DNA of 64,000 bases from Gambelia wislizenii (lineage: Eukaryota; Chordata; Lepidosauria; Squamata; Crotaphytidae): NCBI GenBank assembly GCA_030847615.1, contig JAUMIR010000002.1, positions 111,918,309-111,982,308 of the forward strand, written 5' to 3'. Below, in pieces: positions 57,367-64,000 of this stretch. Each line of letters begins with the position of its first letter. Positions within the stretch are counted from its first letter, which is position 1. The notes under the pieces were generated by a model that was not told the origin of the DNA, ran no database searches, and saw only the letters and a list, made by a program, of their open reading frames with translations. The translations under genes and the position numbers were made by a program.

Positions 57367-57484
57367 CATAGCATCCAAAACCCCAGAATCCAGGACAGCA
57401 CTGTTTCTCTTCAGAGTCTTTTTCACAAACTCGAGTGCAACCTTCTAGTGAAAGGGTGTTCTCGCCCAGCTTTACCATATACCT
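57367..57484 (-). CDS. STAB2: Stabilin exon 2: EGF-like module start, with apparent frameshift
   Basis: The first part encodes YMVKLGENTLSLEGCTRVCE, joining the previous exon as CRYMVKLGEN. The last part, one frame away, encodes EEKQCCPGFWGFGCY, the typical stabilin CC-P-G-x-W/F-G-x-x-C module opening. Between them the minus strand has seven adenines (plus strand T7 at 57,419-57,425), where eight would keep one frame. As written, the incoming frame loses the conserved cysteines, and the outgoing frame meets a TGA just upstream. Flanking splice sites are normal (TTTCAG acceptor, GTAAAC donor) and both neighbouring phases fit an intact exon of 119 bases. A homopolymer sequencing error is the simplest cause; a real damaging indel is possible. 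Confidence 0.85.
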
Positions 57485-58290
57485 GAAATATTTAAAAACA
57501 TACATTAGGTCAATGATCATAAAAAACAACAATTGTCTCCAACCTAGTGCTTGGAAAAAAAAAATTAACTACAATTCAAAAGATTTCCCAGAATCTGGTT
57601 CTCTTGGCTGAGGGGGGTTTAGGGAGTTATAATTTTAAAAAGTAACTTTCCCAGGTTCTGCTAAAACGTGACCTGAAAATTATTACTATCATCATCAGCA
57701 ACTTCCAGGTGGAGCCCAGCGGTCACTCATGGGTCTGAAGTCATGGAGCAGTGAAGCCACTCTGGGTTTTAGTCTGAACGTCAAAGGAATTCTGAAACCT
57801 ACTCCCTTAAATAACTTAGATAGCTCTTTTAAAATTCAGACTAGATCCCATAGCAGATTCACTGCTCTATTGATATTTCAAGCCAGCAGTCTCCACTGGT
57901 GGAACAAGAAAGGTATGGTCAGGACTCTTGTTCAATCCTCCTTTCAAAAATTGGGCAGCTGAGCAGAGCTTGGAAGAAACAAGTTACAAACAAAGACGTT
58001 CACACATAACTGGTGTGGGTAACAAGAGGTCAGAACAAAGCCATATTTCAAAACTAGTATAAAAAGCAAGAGCAAAGTAGTGTTGTTCTTGCTGATGTAA
58101 CTAGTATGGAATTTTAGTTACTTTCAAATACTTCCTTTCAGGGACACATTTGGATGTAGTCTGACAGGAATTTTGAAGCTTTAGGCCATTTTCTCATCAA
58201 TACAAGGGTTCCCTGAAATTACTCGAAAAGGAATGAGTAGCAAAGAAGCAAGATAACAAGCTACTTCTTCAACACTGTAATGAGTAGTGG
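57485..58290. other. Intron upstream of exon 2, unclassified
   Basis: No exon and no repeat family recognised in this stretch. Confidence 0.45.
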
Positions 58291-58560
58291 TTAATGGGTA
58301 ATATTTTTCAAGCACTGTAGAAAGCAGCACAAACAAATTGACCCATGAGAAACCTCACAGGCCAGTGGCCAGCATGTCAAACAGGATGTCAAACAGGCAT
58401 TCTCCAGCACCACCTTCTGAGCTTGCCCTTGCAAGAAGGATATGAGCCAACCTAGAAAAGTGTCCTCAAATCCCATCTCAGAGAGGCAGCCCAGAAGGAT
58501 ACTGTGGTAGATAATCTCAACATCCATAGAGACGTCTTGCAGAACCAACAGGGACACACT
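58291..58560 (-). mobile_element. L2 reverse transcriptase fragment
   Basis: Minus frame LLVLQDVSMDVEIIYHSILL, then GFEDTFLGWLISFLQGQAQK matches the L2 RT segment LLLLDLSAAFDTVDH... with changes at the catalytic F-D. 58,560-58,980 may be further old LINE sequence but was not assigned. Confidence 0.75.
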
Positions 58561-59177
58561 GCTACCGGCTCTATCATATAACCTGTTCTTGAAATGGATC
58601 TAAATAATCTATTCTATCCAGGAACCCCTGGAGCTTGAAGCCCCACTACACACTCCAGACCTTTGTCCCCAAAAGGCAGACTGGAAACTGGACAGTAATT
58701 ATCTACTTGGGTGGGGTTCAGGGGAGGTTTTTTTTTTTCAGTAAAGGCCTCATCACACACTTTTTTAAAAAGGTGGGCCAGAATGCTGTCTTACTGCAGC
58801 AAAACTTTCACCACTTTCCTACCCACGTGGCCAATGCACCTCTGGCTGCATTTATGAGTCAGGAAGGGCATGGTTCCAATACAGCTCTCCAAGAATCCTG
58901 TCAACATCCTCAGGCTCCACAAATTGAAATACATCCAATAACAGGGGACGAATAGAAGCCATAGTTACATCTGTCATATCTGTATTAGCTACAGCATCCA
59001 AGTCAGAGAGGATCCAAGCAATTTGGTCTGCAAAATGTCATGCACATTTTTCAGGCTGGACTATCAAATCAGTGATCTGTGTGAAGCCAGACCCTGGGCA
59101 AGTCTGGGTAGAGCTAGTCAGTCACAGTTCGCGGAATGCCAGGCAAGGGGCTTTGAGGAAAAGGATATAACCTAGAC

Positions 59178-59572
59178 CAATGGTTCTTAACCTGTGGTCC
59201 AGGAACCCCCAGGGGTCTGCGATGTCCCCATGGGGGGGTCTGTGAAGGCTGCTTGGCCCACCTCCTCCACACAGTGGAGTGGCCACATGACAGGAACCAA
59301 GGTAAAGGCTGGCTAGCTTGGTCTGCACATGGGCATTCAATCTGCTCCAGCCACAAACTTGCAAGAAGAAGCAGGAGAAAAGTCTTCCTTCCTCCTCCAT
59401 TGCCTCTGAGGGAAGGTTTAATGGATGGTGCAATTGTATTATTATTATCATCAGGTATTATTATTATGGTTTTAAATTTTGAGTTAAGGTCTTCAGAGGT
59501 CTCCGTGGCAGTCCTTAGCAACAAAATATATTTAAAGGGGGTCCTTGGTAAAGAAAAGGTTAAGAACCACTG
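59178..59572. mobile_element. hAT-like MITE
   Basis: CAATGGTTCTTAACCTGTGG and AAAGGTTAAGAACCACTG ends with 8-base flanks ACCTAGAC and ATCTAGAG (6 of 8 equal), as expected for hAT insertion. The interior GGGGGGTCTGTGAAGG is typical of old MER1-type elements. Confidence 0.75.
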
Positions 59573-59599
59573 ATCTAGAGACTTCTTTGTAAAATGGTT

Positions 59600-60640
59600 A
59601 GATAGGGCCACTTAGGAAGATGGGAATAAAAGAGATATGAATAAGATTATGGGGAGCAGAGAATGTGGAGAGACTTCATGAAGTGCTATTTTGTTGGAAG
59701 CAGAGATGTTACTGTGTACTGTGTAAGGAACCAGCTAGATATTTTATTTTCTATGATAAACCTTTACTTTTTTATTTTGTATGTCTCTGGGTGTTTTAAT
59801 TTAATAATTAACAAGGAAAACTGATCACAGCTTGTCACACTGAACCCACTGATCAACACAGCCACTTGTTCAGTGTAGTGGTCACTGTGAAGCCTGAGAT
59901 CTGGTGGGGGGAGGATCTTAAGGGTAAAATGGCAAGATGAGAGAGAGGAGCCCCGCAAGGGTTGGAACTGTGGGGCCAACCTGGACAGGGGACCTGTCAC
60001 AGTCTGCATTCTGCTTCTGTGGGACAGAGCATGAAAAGCTTCTGACCACTCAAGGTAGTCCCATGGGATGACACCATGAAAATGCAATAGTAGTAGATTT
60101 CTTCATCTCCACCATCACCATGAGTAGGCCTTCCGATTGTGCCTTCATTCATTTGGATGTATTCTGTTTTCCACCATCAAGTGTAAAATTTGGTGGTGGA
60201 AAAGTAATGAGATGCTCTGGGTGTCTGTCATATGAATAATGTTTAAAATAAAGATGCATGCATAATTCATTGTGGTGGGGAAAGGCCTTGTACACTGCAA
60301 AGTCCCCTTGGAAGATGTGATCCAGCTCTTGGCACAGATATTTGTTCAAACAGAAACAAGAAGAAATGAATGCCAAGCCCAAAATTAACCTAATTGACAC
60401 AGAGAATTGCTATGCAATTAATACAGAAAAAGAAATATAAATGAATACATAGGAATTTAAAAATGTAAATAATCAGCACTAAAATTTAAACATCACTAGC
60501 TCTGTTCTGAGTTCACTGTGTTTTAGTGATGTTTCATTATTAGTGTCTTTTTAAAAATATGCTATGAAATTCACTATTTATAGATACACAGACCTTGGCC
60601 ACTGGATGGCCCAATCCTCACTGATAGGCATCTGTGTGTA
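59600..60640. other. Intron, unclassified
   Basis: No exon or clear repeat. AT-rich with scattered short frames. Confidence 0.45.
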
Positions 60641-60644
60641 CGCA

Positions 60645-61800
60645 CAGAATCATAGAATCTTAGATCTGGAAGGGACCACAAGGGCCATTTAGTCTAAACC
60701 CTGCAATGCAGGTGTACACAACTAAAGTACCCCCAAAAGATGCCCATTCAACCTCTAAAGACCCCTAAAGTTCGAGGGGCCACACCACCTATCGAGGCAA
60801 TCTATTCCACTCTTATAATAAAAAAGTTATTTTTAATGTTTAGATGGAATCTCTTTTCTTTTAATTTGAATCCATTGGTTCATGTTCTGGTCTCTGGAAC
60901 TAGAGAGCTTGCCCCATCCTCTATATGACATCCCATCAAATATTTAAAGATGGCTATCATGTCACCTCTCAGTCTTGTCTTCTACAAGATAAACATACAC
61001 AGCTCCTTAAGTCGTTCCTCATAAGGCTTGGTTTTCAGAACTTAATTCATCTTTCATTTATTTATTTTATTTATTCTTCTTGGTTGCTCTTCTCTGGGCA
61101 TGTTTTAGCTTCTTGAACTGCAATGCCCAGAACTGGACACAGTATTCCAGGTGAGATCTGACTAAAGCAGAATAGAGTGGCCACTACTATGTTCCTTGAT
61201 CTGGATACTGTACTCCTATTGATGCAACCCAGAACTGCACTGGATTTTTTTGGTTGCAAAATAACATGGTTGACTCATGTTTATCTTGTGTTCTACTAAG
61301 ACCCCCCCCTAGAACCACCTAACTGTAGCACTGTCTAGTCCACAGTCAACAGCTTGCCTGCAAGAATATAATGGGGAACTTTCAAAAGTCTTATATCCAC
61401 AGCACTCCCCTGATCTACCAGGATTGCAACTTTGTGAAAAAAAGATATACGGTTAGTTTGGGATGACTTGTTTTTCAGAAACCGATGCTGGCTCTTAGTC
61501 ATCACAGTGTTCCTTTTTAAATGTGCACAGATGTATTGTTCAAATATCTGTTCTAGAAGCTTCCCAGATATCAATGTTAAGATGAGTGGTCAGTAGTTGC
61601 TCAGGTCCTCCTTCTTGCTTCTTTTTTTTTTTTTAAGATGGGGACATTTGCCCTCCTCCAGTCTGCTGGGATCTCTCCTGTCTTCTAAGAATTCCCAAAG
61701 ATTATTGACAGTGGCTCAAAGATTACATATGTAAGTTCTTTCTGTACTCTTGGAAGCAGCTCATCCAGCCTTGGAAACTTGCTCTTTACCTATTCTGTGC
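60645..61800 (-). mobile_element. Old CR1 LINE, broken
   Basis: 3' end at 60,645-60,960 (inverted ATAGAATCTTAGATCTGGAA). Minus frames [18 protein letters not shown] and, separately, GKLLEQIFEQYICAHLKRN with SQHRFLKNKSSQTNRISFFH are CR1 RT pieces joined by a deletion near 61,330. Confidence 0.85.
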
Positions 61801-62042
61801 TCACAGAATGGCCATTCTGACTGAAAAATTGTGGCAGTTATAGTCCAAAAAGTGTACTTTTTTCAAGTTGTGTCATATTTATTCAAAGATGCCTATCAAT
61901 CATGACTGGACCACCCAGAGAAGGGAATGAAATATATGCTCTCCTTCACCCCACAAAGTACCCAACTTCAATACATCCTGCTTCCATGTAGGAATAAACA
62001 CCCACATTTGTCCATACTGGAGACAATAATGGAGTACACTAA

Positions 62043-62609
62043 GGATTTTATCAGACCAGGCAAATATGGTGTCATAAGGATGCTTAATGAAAGGACGCAT
62101 ATACCAGATGATGTCACTCTTTCACGATCATGTAAAGTCAAAAAGCCATCCTATTTTATTGATGGGCCAAACCACTAATTGATCTCCTATAGTGATTTGT
62201 TGCCGGCACTGCCAGCGTTTGAATCCGCGCGCCATTGTTTTCACATGAATGCAGCATGAATGAGCAAACACTTCCAGGTGAGATTGCGACAGCCATGTAG
62301 GGTACACTCTTTTTATGACCCACCCCCCTCCGTTTACTTGGGACTTTTAAAGTATGTTTTTGTGCTTGTGTTAACGTTTTCTGTCTTTTTGTTTTGTTTT
62401 TTTAATTGCCCGCACTAGTATCTTCTCATGAGAATCAGTGAGATTTCAACCCTGGAAGTAAACAGAGCCCTGTTTGTGCTCCATTACTGCTGGGGAAGCC
62501 TCATGGATGCTGCTCAAGGTAAGTGTGTGTGTGGTTCTTTTGCCAACATAAAAACTCAACAATTTATGCCGGCAAAAGAACATTTATGTGGGGTGGTCTG
62601 ATAAAGTCC
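62043..62609. mobile_element. PIF/Harbinger-like MITE, family A (567 bp)
   Basis: GGATTTTATCAGACCAG and GGTCTGATAAAGTCC flanked by TAA and TTA. ACACTTCCAGGTGAGATTG and GCTCAAGGTAAGTGTG keep the family layout. It ends 191 bases downstream of exon 1's donor in transcript sense. Confidence 0.82.
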
Positions 62610-62799
62610 TTAGTGACATCATTGGGAATTGAGATGGGAGGTCTGCTCCCTCATCTTGACGAGCCCAGCCAATTAGATTCTCTTCCTATCTGCATAAACC
62701 TACCCAATGTTCTGTTTTTTAGTTCTAAAGCTGAAAGCTTCAACCTTTCAACCTGAAATTGGGGGGGGGGACTCAAAATCAAGACAGAAGAAAGCATAC

Positions 62800-62888
62800 C
62801 TGCATGTCCCTTTATTCACTGTTATTCTTATCCACCCACTTGGGCACCGCGCTTTCTCCACTAACGCGCAGGAAGTACAAGGTGTATT
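62800..62888 (-). CDS. STAB2: Stabilin exon 1 of window: CxxC linker before EGF cluster
   Basis: Reading from phase 0 it encodes 29 residues beginning NTPCTSCALVEKARCPSGW and ending KGTC, plus two bases that complete an arginine with the next exon. The two-cysteine linker followed by a CP motif is what stabilins carry between a FAS1 domain and the next EGF block. It resembles the 7.4 kb exon (GSCVDC...SVCPP), supporting repeat-unit homology. The donor is GTATGC. The acceptor TTGTGCAG has a poor pyrimidine tract; an upstream AG (GTTAG) would add bases out of phase. The upstream exons were not found in the remaining 1.1 kb, so they probably lie beyond the window. No start codon belongs here. 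Confidence 0.8.
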
Positions 62889-63410
62889 CTGCACAAGCCT
62901 AACTTTCCGGTCACATCGTATAGATTTTATCTAGAAAATAGGAAGAAACTACATGTTTGTGCAACTCATTTCAGGGGGTGGGGTGGGCACTTAGACTTAC
63001 CTGGTTTTTGACCACTGCACTAAATTCCCACCTCCAGTCCAGAAGAGAAACCGAACTTGGGACTTATGGGCTCAGTGACATCTATAGCAATGACCCATTC
63101 ATGATTTTATAACGACACATTTTCTGCTAAAGTTTCTATTTTGCACATACGGATGTATAAAAGTGGCGACACAGACAGATGCAGACACCCAGCCCTATGC
63201 CAGTAACTGAAATATATTGTGGTGCAACACTGAGAACATTTTGTTCTTACATTAAGCATCCCCAACTCTTTCAAAGACCACTTAAGAGAACAAGGTAGGC
63301 TGACTAGTCACCTGCTAGTGCGTTTTCTTCTTCAAATAACTTACACTGTAGCTGGGGAGACTGGCTACATGTTTGGTCACAAGTCTAAATGATGCTGTTG
63401 CCTTTAGCTC
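62889..63410. other. Sequence upstream of exon 1, no exon recognised
   Basis: A donor-like CCAGGTAAGTC occurs on the minus strand at about 63,000, but the frame before it has stops and no FAS1 residues. Nothing else recognised. Confidence 0.5.
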
Positions 63411-63414
63411 CAAT

Positions 63415-63572
63415 TTAAACTGACCCTATCCTAAAGTTTTCTTGGCAAGGTTTCTTCACAGGAGGTTTGCCCTTGCCATCCTCTGAGTGTGGAGAGTGTG
63501 TGACTTGCGTAGGGTCCCCCATTGGGTTTCCATGGTTGAATGGAGATTTAAACCCTGGTTTCCAGAATCATT
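63415..63572 (-). mobile_element. tRNA-derived SINE, partial
   Basis: Minus strand GGAAACCAGGGTTTAAATCT as a decayed B box, then CATGGAAACCCAATGGGG, CACACACTCTCCACACTC and TTGCCAAGAAAACTTTAGG. The tail is lost. Confidence 0.75.
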
Positions 63573-63574
63573 TT

Positions 63575-64000
63575 ATATCTCTCTCTTTCCCCTGAATCGG
63601 GGGTGATCCGGCCACACATTTAATGGCCCAGATTCATGGCATTTCAGGATATTTTACCTAGATGCAGAGTATGTAGGATTTTGGATTTTCTTCGAACTTT
63701 TGTCCGCTGCTGCAGCTACTGCCACTGCCACAACTGGTTTTAAAGCTCTGGAGGAAGTTCCTGGCCAAAGGGAGAGGTTTTCTCCCTTGCCATGGCTCGA
63801 CAGCACTGCCTCCACCCACTCTCCACTCGCCTGTTGCTTCTTCAAGTGATTCTGTTGTTTTCTTCAAGTGCCTCTTCCTGGGATGGGTGAGTGGGAGAGC
63901 AGGTGGAGGCAGCGCTGCTGAGCCAAAGGAAGGGAGAAAACCTCTCCTTTTGGCCAGGAACTGCCTTCGGAGCTTTAAATTATGGTTGAGGTGGCAGTGG
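63575..64000. other. Window end, imperfect inverted repeat
   Basis: GCAGCTACTGCCACTGCCAC, then TTTAAAGCTCTGGAGGAAGT and TCCTGGCCAAAGGGAGAGGT face AACCTCTCCTTTTGGCCAGG and GGAGCTTTAAATTATGG, so a foldback element spans about 63,705-64,000 and may run off the edge. Confidence 0.65.

Larger units (their letters stand above)
7448..62888 (-). other. STAB2: Stabilin gene (probably STAB2), central part, 18 exons
   Basis: The gene reads right to left and continues past both window edges. Joining the 18 exons gives about 647 residues in the order CxxC linker, EGF-like cluster, FAS1, FAS1, CxxC linker, which is the repeating plan of stabilins. Stabilins are large type I membrane scavenger receptors of sinusoidal endothelium that bind hyaluronan and modified proteins (family knowledge). 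Exon phases agree at every junction (2,1,0,1,1,1,0,2,1, then 0 throughout). Exons sum to 1,940 bases, one short of a multiple of three; the missing base is in the 57.4 kb exon. Long introns favour STAB2 over the compact STAB1. Whether this is the second or third EGF/FAS1 block could not be decided. Confidence 0.85.

Noticed and set aside
58635..58955. 106-codon open frame
   Set aside because: No family motif, no splice sites, next to L2 sequence; likely chance or old LINE.
62995..63110. Minus-strand CCAGGTAAGTC donor at 63.0 kb with a short open frame, considered as the exon before the CxxC linker
   Set aside because: The phase-0 frame reads LLDWRWEFSAVVKNQ with a stop upstream and no FAS1 terminal motif; no convincing acceptor.

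Overview
Vertebrate nuclear DNA, most probably from a squamate reptile. It is intron-rich and crowded with transposons. The repeat mix is CR1 and L2 LINEs, an endonuclease-type LINE ending in a GA-rich tail, tRNA-derived and 5S-rRNA-derived SINEs that share one 3' tail, Tigger-like and PIF/Harbinger-like MITEs, and one L1. Nothing bacterial or viral was recognised. The reptile call rests on remembered repeat families, not on a search.

The only gene supported is a stabilin, most likely STAB2 (a scavenger/hyaluronan receptor), on the minus strand. Eighteen consecutive coding exons run from 62,888 down to 7,448 and encode about 647 residues from the middle of the receptor. In transcription order they give a short CxxC linker, a cluster of EGF-like modules (62.8-35.7 kb), a first FAS1 (fasciclin) domain (35.7-25.4 kb), a second FAS1 domain (20.1-11.0 kb), and the start of the next CxxC linker (7.5 kb). 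All 17 junctions between these exons agree in phase, and every intron has GT and AG ends. Both ends of the gene lie outside the window. STAB2 is preferred over STAB1 because the introns average about 3 kb.

One exon (57,367-57,484) has an apparent one-base loss in a homopolymer. Another (55,554-55,639) uses a (CTTT)n microsatellite as its polypyrimidine tract.

All else is intron. 1-3,440 is an internally deleted LINE with its 5' leader. 5.6-6.2, 11.3-11.6, 18.1-18.7, 29.8-30.1, 38.0-38.6 and 62.0-62.6 kb hold six related MITEs with 3-bp target duplications. 26.2-27.9 kb is a large TIR element carrying a GC-rich array of about ten hairpin repeats. 33.1-34.7 and 54.4-55.4 kb are three-level nested insertions with parallel architecture; the second holds a Penelope-like foldback with a hammerhead-ribozyme-like core. 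CR1 pieces lie at 14.1, 30.3, 35.4, 43.7, 49.6-50.5 and 60.6-61.8 kb. L2 pieces lie at 15.6-16.3, 21.8-24.8, 42.7-43.5 and 58.3 kb. I did not find a previously undescribed system with a convincing function; the most unusual structures are the nested and foldback elements and the splice-site microsatellite.
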